Shown here one piece after another: positions 1 to 9,835 of a stretch of DNA of 64,000 bases. Positions within the stretch are counted from its first letter, which is position 1; each line of letters starts with the position of its first letter. The position numbers were made by a program, and so were the translations under genes. The stretch is taken from assembly GCF_024713945.1 (NCBI RefSeq), contig NW_027461518.1, positions 62,001 to 126,000 of the forward strand, written 5' to 3'. The notes under the pieces were generated by a model that worked only from the letters and a program-made list of their open reading frames with translations, was not told the DNA's origin and did not search any database. Source of the DNA: Dermatophagoides farinae (taxonomy: Eukaryota > Arthropoda > Arachnida > Sarcoptiformes > Pyroglyphidae).

Positions 1-588
1 GTTGACGACTTTACTTCTATTGATGCCGTTCAGCAAGCGGCTGAAAAGAGTCTCGGTGACAGAAAACTTTCTGAAAAAAGCGCTGGCCCGGTTTTTTTCG
101 GACCGGATATCATATCTTCTATTCGCAGAAACGAAAGACAGCTCAAAGATTATCCCAAAGGTAAATTTTTCGAAGAAAACGAAGTTGTCAACGAAATACT
201 GAACCAAAAAATAGAAAACGAATTATCGCTTGAATTAGCATCAGAAATTGATGACCAAAATAATTTTGAATCTGACTTATTGCAAAAAACAGACACCGAA
301 CTCATGGATCTCTCGTATATAGAACCAGTTCAGAGATTTTTACAGGGCCTTTTTGATAAGATCATTGGCACAGAAGCAGCTAAATCGCTAAACCGAGTTG
401 TTGGACCGGAATCAGCCGTCGAAAAAGCTGTGTTCACAAAAACTGAGTTTTTCGGATTAGATTATCCTGAAGACACTCCGTATGACTACCTGTTTGTCCA
501 TCCATCGAACAAACTCCAGGACGTTGATCATACGAACGATACTGAATTTAGACAAGAAATTCAACGCGACCCCACGAGAAGAAGTTAA
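1..588 (+). CDS. C-terminal part of an acidic hypothetical protein (5' truncated)
   Basis: The frame is open from the first base of the window to the TAA at 586-588, giving 195 residues of a protein whose start lies upstream. In-frame ATGs exist only late (around 304), so the frame is read through from the window edge. The residues are rich in Asp, Glu, Gln and Asn, with a more ordered-looking stretch around LSYIEPVQRFLQGLFDKIIG and a polar Arg-rich end. I see no signal peptide, transmembrane segment or known domain. The gene converges on the aldolase gene, with 54 nt between the two stop codons. An intron further upstream cannot be excluded. Function unknown. Confidence 0.7.
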   Translation, partial: VDDFTSIDAVQQAAEKSLGDRKLSEKSAGPVFFGPDIISSIRRNERQLKDYPKGKFFEENEVVNEILNQKIENELSLELASEIDDQNNFESDLLQKTDTELMDLSYIEPVQRFLQGLFDKIIGTEAAKSLNRVVGPESAVEKAVFTKTEFFGLDYPEDTPYDYLFVHPSNKLQDVDHTNDTEFRQEIQRDPTRRS

Positions 589-642
589 AAACAACCTATA
601 TATACAATTATATTATATATAATTCACAACGAAAATTATCAC

Positions 643-1719
643 TTAATTAGTAACGTTTAAGTTTTTGTAGGCTTCAACGATTCTCTTCGTCATATAAACC
701 TCAGCTTGACGAATAAAAACACGAGGATCGTAGTACTTTTTGTTGGGCTTCTCAGGACCATCAGGGTTACCAACCTGGGTTTGGACATAGTCCTTATTTT
801 TCTGGAAATAGTCTCGTAGCCCACTGCAGTAAGCCCACTGGGTATCTGTATCTATGTTCATTTTAACGACTCCATATTTTACGGCCGTTTTAATTTCTTC
901 GGGTGTTGATCCGCTTCCTCCGTGGAAAACGAAATAAACGGGTTTATCTTTTTTCGAATTAATCATCTTTTTCAGATAATCCTGGTGTTTGCCAAGGAGC
1001 TCTGGGTGGAGTTTGACGTTACCTGGCTTGTAAACTCCATGGACGTTTCCGAATCCAGCCGCTATGCTGAAAAGATCTGTGACAGTCGAAAATTTTTTGT
1101 AGATATCGTAAATATCTTCAGGCTGTGTGTAAAGACTCGCGTTGTCAACGCTTTCATTGTTCACTCCATCTTCTTCACCGCCAGTGATACCAATTTCCAT
1201 TTCCAACCAGCAGTTAATCTTAGCAGTTTTTTGCAAATACTTAAATGAAAGATTAATGTTGTCTTGTTTAGTTTCTTCAGAAAGATCAATCATATGTGAC
1301 GAAAAAAGAGGAACACCGAACTCCTTGAAGTGTTCTTCGTCGGCAGCGATCATTTTGTCGAGCCAGCCCAATATTTTTTTGGCACAGTGATCTGAATGCA
1401 TAATAACTGGAACGTTATAAACTTTAGCCATTTGACGCACGAACTTTGCTGCAGCGATGCTACCTTGAGCTGACGCGTTGTTAGAAGTGTTGTCTAAACT
1501 TTTTCCGACGAATGAAGCCGCACCACCGTGAGAAACCTGAATGATTATCGGACATCCAACTTCTCGTGCTGCATCCAAGCATGCCACGACCGTACTTGAC
1601 GAGGTCACGTTAATGGCTGGAATTGCAAAGTTGTGGGTTTGAGCATAGTTGAAAATTTCACGGACTTGGTCTCCAACAACTACACCTCCTGGTATTTTTA
1701 GATCGCTTATTATAGTCAT
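643..1719 (-). CDS. fructose-bisphosphate aldolase, class II (class IIA, zinc-dependent)
   Basis: Cleaves fructose 1,6-bisphosphate to dihydroxyacetone phosphate and glyceraldehyde 3-phosphate in glycolysis, and runs in reverse in gluconeogenesis; cytosolic, as no targeting extension is visible. The 358-residue length is normal for class IIA. Seen in the sequence: the catalytic/zinc segment VIMHSDHCAKK near residue 107, SSHMIDLSEE, the EIGITGGEEDGV loop, the zinc-ligand region GNVHGVYKPGN, the phosphate-binding FHGGSGST, and VKMNIDTDTQWAY followed by the conserved NKKYYDPR near the C-terminus. It resembles E. coli FbaA or yeast FBA1 rather than the Schiff-base class I enzyme that is standard in apicomplexans. 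The ATG at 1717-1719 gives the usual N-terminus. It is divergent from the N-myristoyltransferase gene, with 177 nt between starts. Confidence 0.96.
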   Translation of the reverse strand: MTIISDLKIPGGVVVGDQVREIFNYAQTHNFAIPAINVTSSSTVVACLDAAREVGCPIIIQVSHGGAASFVGKSLDNTSNNASAQGSIAAAKFVRQMAKVYNVPVIMHSDHCAKKILGWLDKMIAADEEHFKEFGVPLFSSHMIDLSEETKQDNINLSFKYLQKTAKINCWLEMEIGITGGEEDGVNNESVDNASLYTQPEDIYDIYKKFSTVTDLFSIAAGFGNVHGVYKPGNVKLHPELLGKHQDYLKKMINSKKDKPVYFVFHGGSGSTPEEIKTAVKYGVVKMNIDTDTQWAYCSGLRDYFQKNKDYVQTQVGNPDGPEKPNKKYYDPRVFIRQAEVYMTKRIVEAYKNLNVTN

Positions 1720-1896
1720 TTATTTTTTATATTACTTTAAAAAATTATCAATATAATACTGTGTGCTGCGCACTCATTCGGACACGACAGATAGCTACAT
1801 GTAATTCAACTAGTTAATTTTTCATTCTTTGTTGTAACGATAAATACATAATTATTTTTTTTGACCTTAAAATTCTGTTTGTAAAAAATAATCAGC

Positions 1897-3063
1897 ATGG
1901 ATGAATCAAAACATGTTTTTTGGTCCACACAGCCGGTAAAAAACAATCAGAATAAATTTAAACTCGACGTTGATGAGAATTCAATTGGGACAATCAAACC
2001 AATTTCGAACTTAGTACGTGATTACCCGTATGAGCTGCCCCCTAGGTTTGAATGGAGAATCTTGGACATTGAAAATAAAGACGATTTAGACCAACTGTAC
2101 TCTTTACTCAAACTTCATTATGTGGAAGACTCAGATGCGTTTTTTCGCTTGCATTACAGCAAAGATTTTCTAAAATACAATTTAAACAATTCCTCGACAC
2201 TCGAGCTTCCGTCCTGGAATATTGGAGTTTTTTATAACGAGCACTTACTTGCGTTTATTTCTGGAGTAACTATTTCTTTGCAAGTATTATCAAAACAGTT
2301 AGATAAAGTGGTTGAAGTAAACTTTCTTTGTGTCCATAAAGAATTGCGATCCCGTCGACTGGCTCCTATCATGATTCGAGAATTAACAAGAAGAGCTAAT
2401 TTGCACGGCATAGCATACGCTATTTACACTACCGGAACCAAGCTGCCTGGGTCTATTGCTGAGTGTAGATATTATCATAGGCCAATCAACCACCGTAAAT
2501 TAACCTCATACAACTTTTGCCCAAAAGTTGAGAAAGAAGAAAAATATGTGTTACCAGACAAATTTACAGCTGAAGGAATTCGCTTGATGGAAGAAAAAGA
2601 TTGTGCACGCGTGCTGGAATTGTACCATCTAGGCATGAGAACCTACAATTCTAAAATTTATCAAAAGCACACGAAAGAAACCATAGAACGACTGTTCCTT
2701 CCACGACCAAAAATAGTCTACACTTATGTCAAAGAAACGAACGATGTCGTTACTGATTATTTCAGTTTTGTCACATTCGATACTTTAATTTTAATAAACG
2801 GAAGAGAACTTGATAACATAAAAACTGCTTATTATTACTCAGCATATGGTGAAACTATGGATAAAAAAGAGTTGTTACAGAATGCAGTAATAGCTGCAAA
2901 ACTTGTCAATCAAGACGTGTTTAACGCACTGGACATAGAAAACAACAAAAAATATTTTAACGAGTTATTGTTTGAACGAGGAGACGGTGTACTTCATTAT
3001 TATTTATATAATTATTTAGTTCCCCAATTGAAACCATCAGATATTTCGATTTGTCTCCACTGA
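1897..3063 (+). CDS. NMT: glycylpeptide N-tetradecanoyltransferase (N-myristoyltransferase)
   Basis: Transfers myristate from myristoyl-CoA to the N-terminal glycine of proteins, a co-translational step needed in apicomplexans for inner-membrane-complex and motility proteins. Single frame, 388 residues, close to the short parasite NMTs that lack a long N-terminal extension. Family signatures seen: FWSTQPV at the start, VNFLCVHKELRSRRLAPIMI (the myristoyl-CoA-binding signature), LPGSIAECRYYHRPIN, and the C-terminal DVFNALDIENN and GDGVLHYYLYN. The protein ends SDISICLH rather than the usual hydrophobic ending whose carboxylate acts as catalytic base; that departure is modest. Start at ATG 1897. 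The 3' flank to 3292 holds no recognisable gene. Confidence 0.95.
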   Translation: MDESKHVFWSTQPVKNNQNKFKLDVDENSIGTIKPISNLVRDYPYELPPRFEWRILDIENKDDLDQLYSLLKLHYVEDSDAFFRLHYSKDFLKYNLNNSSTLELPSWNIGVFYNEHLLAFISGVTISLQVLSKQLDKVVEVNFLCVHKELRSRRLAPIMIRELTRRANLHGIAYAIYTTGTKLPGSIAECRYYHRPINHRKLTSYNFCPKVEKEEKYVLPDKFTAEGIRLMEEKDCARVLELYHLGMRTYNSKIYQKHTKETIERLFLPRPKIVYTYVKETNDVVTDYFSFVTFDTLILINGRELDNIKTAYYYSAYGETMDKKELLQNAVIAAKLVNQDVFNALDIENNKKYFNELLFERGDGVLHYYLYNYLVPQLKPSDISICLH

Positions 3064-3292
3064 AGGCGTATTGTCTACACAAATAGTTTTTCTGTTTTTA
3101 TTTATTATGCATAAAAATATGTCACGTCATTAAGATATAATGATGACAAAATTAGACGACGAATCTGACAAAGTAAATCTTTGTTCTTGATGATTCTGAG
3201 GCATTTGTCTGAAACACACTTACAGTTTTCATTGCATGCGTTTTTTTGATAATAACGTGATATAAAGTTTAAATATCTTATCTACTGACTCT

Positions 3293-4252
3293 ATGCCGCC
3301 GAAGCATCTTCAGATAATAAGCTATTTAAAGCGTAAGAGAAAATATTTGTGCATAACGTATTTGATACTGTTAGCAGTTCTGGCTGCTTTTCAAATCTAC
3401 TCATTTTTTCTCGACAAATTTCACTCGTATTCGTTTAAATTTTTCACTAATTATCCTATTGAACTCCAAGTCAATATGTTTAAGTGGACGGCTCAAAGCG
3501 CTTGTAAATCTTCTACTTTTGCAGACATAATTGGAAAATCTGCTCAAAACATTGATCAGTGTAAACAAATAGTCGAGAAAATAAATAATACAAGCGTTTT
3601 GGCAGCACCAAGAAAACTCAATGATTTGTCCTTAAACATAAAATCACTTGGTTTCATGTACTTCAATGCGCAGAGTGTTATGTACGGCACAATAGCTACA
3701 TTCATTTCTAGCATAATATCATTATTGGCTTGTCTTTATTCCATCTTCCTAGTAGCCAAGTTCATTAAACAACCAATAATAGCCAGAGCGAAACTTCTAA
3801 TTACTTCAGCAATTGTAATAAGTGTGTTAAGCGATATTTTTCAGCCGGTATTATATGCCACTATAACTGGTTCGATATCTCACCCAATTTTAGATGTAGA
3901 TGGCGTTTCTGCAATTAGTGCAGAAATGTTAAACACGCTCAGCACGGGATACATTTTTTTTACTGTTATCCAAGTTTTAGCTGCGATATTAAAAATAATA
4001 CTGTATGTTTTAATAACTAAATTGCCAACTATAGAAGACACTTATCACTTACTTAATAAAGTTCACAATTTAGAAAGAGACGGAGGATCTTACGCTTTAC
4101 GTAACAAATTTTCAGATTACAGCTTTGAAGAGTTAATACTAGCAGCAAGTAAACCCACCCCCAATTTCAAAAAAAAAAATTTGAAAGATCTTTATGTTCA
4201 CAAATATTCAATTGACGAAATGTCCTCTCATTCATCTGATTATGATGTATAA
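3293..4252 (+). CDS. four-transmembrane protein of unknown function
   Basis: A 319-residue protein with a basic N-terminus (LKRKRKY), a first hydrophobic helix at about 18-40, a loop of about 90 residues with two Cys, then three further hydrophobic helices at about 128-155, 162-188 and 215-242, and a hydrophilic C-terminal tail of about 75 residues ending SSHSSDYDV. This layout recalls tetraspanins (large loop between two membrane spans), but the large loop here is between TM1 and TM2 and no CCG motif is present, so I do not assign it. Its TAA stop (4250-4252) is directly followed by the reverse-strand stop of the P4-ATPase gene, with no spacer. Function unknown; probably an integral membrane protein of the endomembrane or plasma membrane. 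Confidence 0.75.
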   Translation: MPPKHLQIISYLKRKRKYLCITYLILLAVLAAFQIYSFFLDKFHSYSFKFFTNYPIELQVNMFKWTAQSACKSSTFADIIGKSAQNIDQCKQIVEKINNTSVLAAPRKLNDLSLNIKSLGFMYFNAQSVMYGTIATFISSIISLLACLYSIFLVAKFIKQPIIARAKLLITSAIVISVLSDIFQPVLYATITGSISHPILDVDGVSAISAEMLNTLSTGYIFFTVIQVLAAILKIILYVLITKLPTIEDTYHLLNKVHNLERDGGSYALRNKFSDYSFEELILAASKPTPNFKKKNLKDLYVHKYSIDEMSSHSSDYDV

Positions 4253-7200
4253 TTAAATAACATTTTGCAGTTTTCTATATCGAGCAGGCTTGATTATTCG
4301 TGACAATATGTGGTAAATATGATACGGAATCCATGCGCCGAGCGTAATTAAAACAACTTTGATCGTGAATGCCTTGTTCAACATAAAATCGATATTAAAT
4401 ATGTCTTTTAAAAATACAATACTAACTGTATAAAGCGAGATACTTAGAGTTAAACTGCTTATAATAAGTTTATTCCAAGTTTCAACTCCACTTCCTATGT
4501 TTAAAAGCTCTACAAATACAAGCGATGTGAATACGATACTAACAAAATTCACTAGTTCGTTTTCAAACAATAATAAAGAAAGCAACATTATCATCGAACC
4601 TTGGTAAATACTCAAGATTAAGATTTTAGCAAATCTTAACTCTTTTAAAGTTCGCAAATCATCGTTACTGTCTCGAATATACAATTCTGGGAATGAATAA
4701 ATTGTTTCTCTTTCGACATCTTTGTCAGACAGCTGGGCAAACCCCGCCGCCATTGTGTAGTATGTAGAATATCCAATTAGTAACCAGCTTTGGAAAATTG
4801 GGATCGGCGTAAAATAAAAAATGACGCTAAAGTAGATCTGTATTATTCCAATGATAAGGCCGCGGTGAATGATAAAACTACTTAGTTTGTGAGACCTAAA
4901 TTGCGCTAAACGACCATGATATAGCAAAAGAGGCTTCAGTTGTTTAAACGTATGTACACTCACATCAGAAATCAAGGCAGCTTGACGCCCCTCCTTACCC
5001 TCAATTCCAATTCCACAATGCGCTGCCTGCAGCATAGGAACATCATTACCGCCATCTCCAATCGCACAAATTCGCATTTTTGGCAACAAAAATTTAATTA
5101 TCTCAACTAGTTCCTTTTTTTGGTATGGACTACATCTTGTGAATATAACCGCACGTTTCGAATAACAAACCATAATAAAGTTTGATAATATTTTGCGGTA
5201 ATAATCTTGTGTCTTAGCAAGATGATATAATCTATTGATTAAATCAATGACGAAACTGTCAACACAAATCACGCAATTTTTTGAACGATGTCTAGATAAT
5301 TGATAGATTCTATAGACAAAGAATTCTAGATCTTGGCACGTAGCTTGCGTAAACTCAAAAAAAATATCAATTCGTCTTTTAAGACTGGACGAAGTGGCAA
5401 TTGATAAGGCAGTTTCAAGCTTGTCTCCTGTTAACATCCATACTTTTATTCCAGCTTGAATTAAGCACTCAATCGTTTGCGGTACTTCTAATTGCAACTT
5501 GTCGTCAACGGCTGTAGCTCCAATCAATTTGAGATCACAATCTAAATATTTGTCTACTATTTCATCTATTCGCGTTCCTCTATTGCTCATTTGCATAATG
5601 GCATCGTCAAATTCTTGCTTCATAGTTTCATAATAGTACGGTGAAAGCTCTTTATATGCGTATACCAGATTTCTCAAACCTTGGCGACTTAGTGTCTCTA
5701 ATGATTCTTGCAACCAATAATTAGGCTCGTTGCTAAAAGACGAAATCACAGTGTCAGCACCTTTGACAATATAAATAATTTTTTGTGAAACTGGATCTTT
5801 CACTATTACTCCCATTCTTTTTCTCGTACTGCTAAATTGGAACGTCTGGAGGACATTTACAGTTGTGCAGTACTCTTTTTTTGGATTTATAGTATATTTC
5901 AATGTCATATGGCTAATAGAATGCTCAGTGAGACTTAAGCCGTTTTCGCTACACCAATTCAGCAGAGCTATTTCGTCTGGAGAACTCGCTTGATAAGATA
6001 TTCTATGTGTAGAATCTTCCCTCGCAACTGGATAAACTCCGTGACAAAGCGCAATGCATGTAACAAAATGCCATAATGATGAGTTCGCTCTAGCGTCGTA
6101 ATCAATCAGTGATTGCAGATGAATGTTTTCAAAATTCAAATGAAATATTTCACGTTTCAAATTTATGTAATTATTATTAAACAAAAGGGCGGCTAAAGAC
6201 ATATCGTTTTGCGTCAACGTTCCCGTTTTATCTGTAAGTAAAATGTCAACACGTCCAAGTTCTTCATTTATGTCAGAATTTCTCACTTTTGCTCCGTAAA
6301 GTTCGTGGTCATTTTCTATATAATATTTATACACAAATTTCGCTGTGTCTAAATTAACTCGAAGAGAGATAGGAATGATACATGTAAGTAATAGGATGAA
6401 TCTAATAAAGTAAATTGCCGATCTTGACGAAATTGGACGCGATAGCGTTAATAGTAATGACATTATTATCAAAATAAAGACTAATATTTTGCAGATGTGG
6501 TTTATCTCTTCGTAGAAAATCATAACTTTTTTTTTTGATGTTTCTGATTGTAAAGAAGATTTCATGTTCTGTCCAGTGTAAATAGATAATGCAAACACAG
6601 GCCCCGAAGTCACGACAACGTTACCCCAAAGCATATTGATCAGAGAAATTCGCTCAACGACAGTTTCATTTTTAGAATTAGTGTATGTACACTTGCCTTC
6701 AAACTCGTGAATGTTCGAGTTTGGTGCTGGAATCTCGATGACGCCTTTCATATTTGTCCATTCTGCTATGTTCGTTGATTCTGTTGTAGCCAAAGCATAC
6801 TTTAGTTTCCAATCGGTTTCTCCATCAAGTTGGTCAGTTCTCACGAATGTAGAACCTACGCCGTTTAATGTCTTCAATAACAAACAGTCGCAAGGCACTC
6901 TGTCCCCTGAATGTAAACGAAGAATGTGTCCTACCATTATTTCTTCGGAACGTATAAACCTGTAATGAACAACATTGTTTATGCTAGTTTGTAACACCTC
7001 GTAGGAATGATTGTTTATTATTTTGTCTCGTTTATAACGTTTTAATTCGTCTAAAAATTCTGTACACAAAGACAGAATAACCACAAACGCTAACGGGATT
7101 GCAAAAGTATAAAAAGATCCAATCATTAACTGTGGAATTAGCTGTGAACACCCTACTATTAAATAAAATAGATTAAAGAAATGACGAAATTGGTTAAATA

Positions 7201-7453
7201 GCGAATAAGGTAGGAACGACAGCCATGAATAGCGCATGTTGTTTACTGTGTTAGGGCCAGCAATGTACTTGTGACTGTATTTAAAAGATATTTCATGCCC
7301 TTTAGCTAAATCTAAGTTATTTGACGGAAAGTACAAGTAAGATTCTTCGTTTAATTGTTTTTTGAATCTAAAACTATAAAAAAACTTGATTAGAAAGTCG
7401 AACATTCTTACTATTCGGCCTAGAAAAATTATTCGCTTTGCTGTACTGTACAT
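4253..7453 (-). CDS. P4-type phospholipid-transporting ATPase, Neo1/ATP9 type
   Basis: Membrane flippase that moves aminophospholipids to the cytosolic leaflet; Neo1/ATP9 proteins act at the Golgi/endosome and work without a Cdc50 subunit. Length 1066 residues, normal for P4-ATPases. Motifs seen: actuator-loop DQLDGETDWKLK, in which the DGETDWKL form is characteristic of the Neo1/ATP9 class; phosphorylation site DKTGTLTQND near residue 407; nucleotide-domain RKRMGVIVKDP and VKGADTVI; MLTGDKLETA; and the hinge GDGGNDVPML near residue 798. Ten membrane helices are expected and the hydrophobic clusters fit: two near the N-terminus, two before DKTGT, six at the C-terminus. It starts at the ATG at 7451-7453; a second ATG lies 16 codons inside. 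The stop abuts that of the convergent 4-TM gene. Confidence 0.95.
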   Translation of the reverse strand: MYSTAKRIIFLGRIVRMFDFLIKFFYSFRFKKQLNEESYLYFPSNNLDLAKGHEISFKYSHKYIAGPNTVNNMRYSWLSFLPYSLFNQFRHFFNLFYLIVGCSQLIPQLMIGSFYTFAIPLAFVVILSLCTEFLDELKRYKRDKIINNHSYEVLQTSINNVVHYRFIRSEEIMVGHILRLHSGDRVPCDCLLLKTLNGVGSTFVRTDQLDGETDWKLKYALATTESTNIAEWTNMKGVIEIPAPNSNIHEFEGKCTYTNSKNETVVERISLINMLWGNVVVTSGPVFALSIYTGQNMKSSLQSETSKKKVMIFYEEINHICKILVFILIIMSLLLTLSRPISSRSAIYFIRFILLLTCIIPISLRVNLDTAKFVYKYYIENDHELYGAKVRNSDINEELGRVDILLTDKTGTLTQNDMSLAALLFNNNYINLKREIFHLNFENIHLQSLIDYDARANSSLWHFVTCIALCHGVYPVAREDSTHRISYQASSPDEIALLNWCSENGLSLTEHSISHMTLKYTINPKKEYCTTVNVLQTFQFSSTRKRMGVIVKDPVSQKIIYIVKGADTVISSFSNEPNYWLQESLETLSRQGLRNLVYAYKELSPYYYETMKQEFDDAIMQMSNRGTRIDEIVDKYLDCDLKLIGATAVDDKLQLEVPQTIECLIQAGIKVWMLTGDKLETALSIATSSSLKRRIDIFFEFTQATCQDLEFFVYRIYQLSRHRSKNCVICVDSFVIDLINRLYHLAKTQDYYRKILSNFIMVCYSKRAVIFTRCSPYQKKELVEIIKFLLPKMRICAIGDGGNDVPMLQAAHCGIGIEGKEGRQAALISDVSVHTFKQLKPLLLYHGRLAQFRSHKLSSFIIHRGLIIGIIQIYFSVIFYFTPIPIFQSWLLIGYSTYYTMAAGFAQLSDKDVERETIYSFPELYIRDSNDDLRTLKELRFAKILILSIYQGSMIMLLSLLLFENELVNFVSIVFTSLVFVELLNIGSGVETWNKLIISSLTLSISLYTVSIVFLKDIFNIDFMLNKAFTIKVVLITLGAWIPYHIYHILSRIIKPARYRKLQNVI

Positions 7454-7771
7454 ATTTTAGCATACAGCTTGTCATGAATACATAATATACTAACAAACTA
7501 TGATTTAAATATGGAACTGAACTTATTTAGAATAAGTGCAATAATCAAAGTGTAATTTATTTTCCAGCAGCATTTGTTGCAAACTTATACTTAAATATTC
7601 GAGATTAAATTTTACATAAAATGTAAAAATAATAAATAATAAATCTTTTGGTTGAATCTAAATTTTACCAATGATGATTAAGCGATTAATAAAGGTTTAA
7701 GCCTTCAACAGTGCATGTTGATCATGGTGCTATTTTGAAACGTACGTGCATGTTTGATAAAATATTTTGTT
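7454..7771. promoter_or_regulatory. divergent intergenic region between P4-ATPase and alveolin genes
   Basis: 318 bases between two divergently oriented starts. AT-rich, with no open frame of note on either strand and no tRNA-like or repeat structure. By position it must hold both promoters and 5' leaders. An in-frame TTG at 7754 precedes the alveolin ATG and is not a plausible eukaryotic start. Confidence 0.4.
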
Positions 7772-9649
7772 ATGGCTGGTAAAAGCGATCATAAAATTAC
7801 ATACTTAAAAAAAAATGAAGTAACAACGGTAAACATCACTGCCAAAGCGAAAGCCAAAGAAGAAGTTGACGATAAGGTTTATAATGTCGAAAAGTTATAT
7901 AATAATTTCGAGGAAACCGGCCTAGCACCCCCGTTGCCGGATAACCCATCAATTTCACGGGGCAAAGCTCCAGTGTTAGTCGAGCCGACTGGTTACGCTA
8001 CTATTTCCTTTAACAACGATGCATTAAACGAGGAAAAAAACGAAGAATCAAGAATTAATCAATCTGATCCCAATGCGTATGCAAAGTCCAAAGAATATAA
8101 ATATCAGCTAACTGATGAGCAATTCAACAAATATGCAAAAGATATCAAAAAAACTGACTCTGAATATGTAGTTATGACTGCGTACGGCGCGATTCCGCTG
8201 CCTGACGAACTTTTGGATTCCCTGCCAGAAAAATTTGAGAAATCGCACATAGTCCACGAGCATCAAAAATTTGTTCCAAAACAGCGTGTGTACAATAGAA
8301 TTGTGGATGACGAAGTTATAGTGAAAAACCATCACTTTTTCAACATTCCGAAGGCTGCTATTGTAAATAAAATAGTTCCCGTGCTCGAAGACAATATATG
8401 TGAGATTCCGAAATACAGATACAAAGAAACAAAACGGAATAACATCATTGAATTGCCCGCTGGTATTAATTATGTTGAAACTCCTATTGACGTTCATCTT
8501 AAAAAACCTCCAAAGCTTGTTCCCGTCCAAGAAGAAATTATCATTAAACGAATTATCAAAATGACCAAGCCTGTCGTTAAATCTAAAATTGTTGAAGTTC
8601 CGGTTGTGGTTTACAATGACGTTGAACACATTATTGAAAAGGAAGTGCCTTTCTACGTACCCAACTACGTTGAAAAAGTTATCGACATTAACTACAAGCC
8701 TGGCATGAAACTACCTACGCCAAGTGGAAAGATATACACGAGCATTCCAGACGAGAAGTCGATCCACGAATATGTTGAACTTATGAATCAATACGAAAAA
8801 TCCAACGTTGATAAGAGCCTTATTTTCACAGAAGATGGAGTTGAATGCAGAATTTCAGAAACCGACAACATTATTCTAGGCAAAGACGGAAGCCCTGTGT
8901 TGAATGTCGATAACAAGCCTATACAATTGTCTGAACTGGCTTCTCCAGCCATGACAACCGGAAACATGAATATATATAAGGAAGGCGACACCATAAACCT
9001 AACCAATGTTACCGATGGACAGATATACTTAACTACGTCAGCGAGTGATTTCAAGACGATCAAATTTGCAGAAGACGTGGATATCCAAATCCAAATGGTT
9101 GAAATCGACCCTGATTCCTGTACTAAACTTATCGATACCGCCAACTTACCTGAAGTTACTAAGAAGATTATAAAGTCCAAACCAATTCACTATATACCAC
9201 CTAAACTTCTGCAAGTCGACCAAACTACTGCTCCTCAAATGCATGATACAGCCCACGATTTTTCTTCAGCCGGACTTTTAGACGGAAAGAAGGTCACTAA
9301 AAACGACATCCCAACGTACATTGCTGAACATAAAGACGGCATATACCCAGTTCCGCTTGACCCGATTACTAGAATTGATTCGCCAGTAATAAGAGCAGTC
9401 AACTGCCACACAGACGGAAATGTTAAAGTTCTGACTAAATGCGGTGAGATCCAGCAGGACTTGGTTTTACTTGCTTCGTGTTGTCAACCAGAAAAAATTT
9501 TAAGCCCGCCCTTCTCTAAACACAAAACAAGCGTTCCGCTCGACGAAGAGGGTCACGCTGATTATAAAAAAATACAAGACATACAACAAAAATATAAAGA
9601 ACACAAAAATGTAATTGGTAACCCAACTATGAAGGGAAAATCAGATTAA
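7772..9649 (+). CDS. alveolin (inner membrane complex protein)
   Basis: Alveolins form the intermediate-filament-like network under the inner membrane complex (alveolar sacs) of apicomplexans, ciliates and dinoflagellates, giving the cell its shape. The translated protein is 625 residues. The central part (about 150-320) carries the alveolin signature: alternating valine/proline and charged residues with short quasi-repeats such as IIELPAGINYVETPIDV, KPVVKSKIVEVPVVVYNDVE, KEVPFYVPNYVEKVIDINY and KPPKLVPVQEEII. Flanks are charged and low-complexity, as usual. There is no signal peptide. A Cys-Cys pair (LLASCCQPE) near the C-terminus could be palmitoylated, as in several IMC proteins. The first true ATG is 7772 (MAGKSDHK). 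It is one of the clearest lineage markers in the window. Confidence 0.92.
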   Translation: MAGKSDHKITYLKKNEVTTVNITAKAKAKEEVDDKVYNVEKLYNNFEETGLAPPLPDNPSISRGKAPVLVEPTGYATISFNNDALNEEKNEESRINQSDPNAYAKSKEYKYQLTDEQFNKYAKDIKKTDSEYVVMTAYGAIPLPDELLDSLPEKFEKSHIVHEHQKFVPKQRVYNRIVDDEVIVKNHHFFNIPKAAIVNKIVPVLEDNICEIPKYRYKETKRNNIIELPAGINYVETPIDVHLKKPPKLVPVQEEIIIKRIIKMTKPVVKSKIVEVPVVVYNDVEHIIEKEVPFYVPNYVEKVIDINYKPGMKLPTPSGKIYTSIPDEKSIHEYVELMNQYEKSNVDKSLIFTEDGVECRISETDNIILGKDGSPVLNVDNKPIQLSELASPAMTTGNMNIYKEGDTINLTNVTDGQIYLTTSASDFKTIKFAEDVDIQIQMVEIDPDSCTKLIDTANLPEVTKKIIKSKPIHYIPPKLLQVDQTTAPQMHDTAHDFSSAGLLDGKKVTKNDIPTYIAEHKDGIYPVPLDPITRIDSPVIRAVNCHTDGNVKVLTKCGEIQQDLVLLASCCQPEKILSPPFSKHKTSVPLDEEGHADYKKIQDIQQKYKEHKNVIGNPTMKGKSD

Positions 9650-9835
9650 TCTGATTCAAATTCATCTCCCAGCGGAAGATAACATCTTATGTGTGTGATT
9701 TCGATTTATAACAAATAGGTACCACTTTCACTCAAAGTTGCGGGATTCAAAAAAATTTTAAGAGAGTCTTTTTCATCATATAAATCCGGTTTTATTTTAA
9801 TTTATAGAAAACATTATAATATTCGTAACTGCAGT

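Noticed and set aside
643-1719. Bacterial contamination as the source of the class II aldolase.
   Set aside because: It sits between eukaryotic genes on one contig with the same AT-rich composition and tight eukaryotic spacing, and lacks any ribosome-binding site or operon neighbours.
8108-8629. Long reverse-strand frame (173 residues) inside the alveolin gene.
   Set aside because: It mirrors the alveolin repeats, is Asn/Phe-rich, and the forward frame has clear alveolin motifs; a shadow frame.
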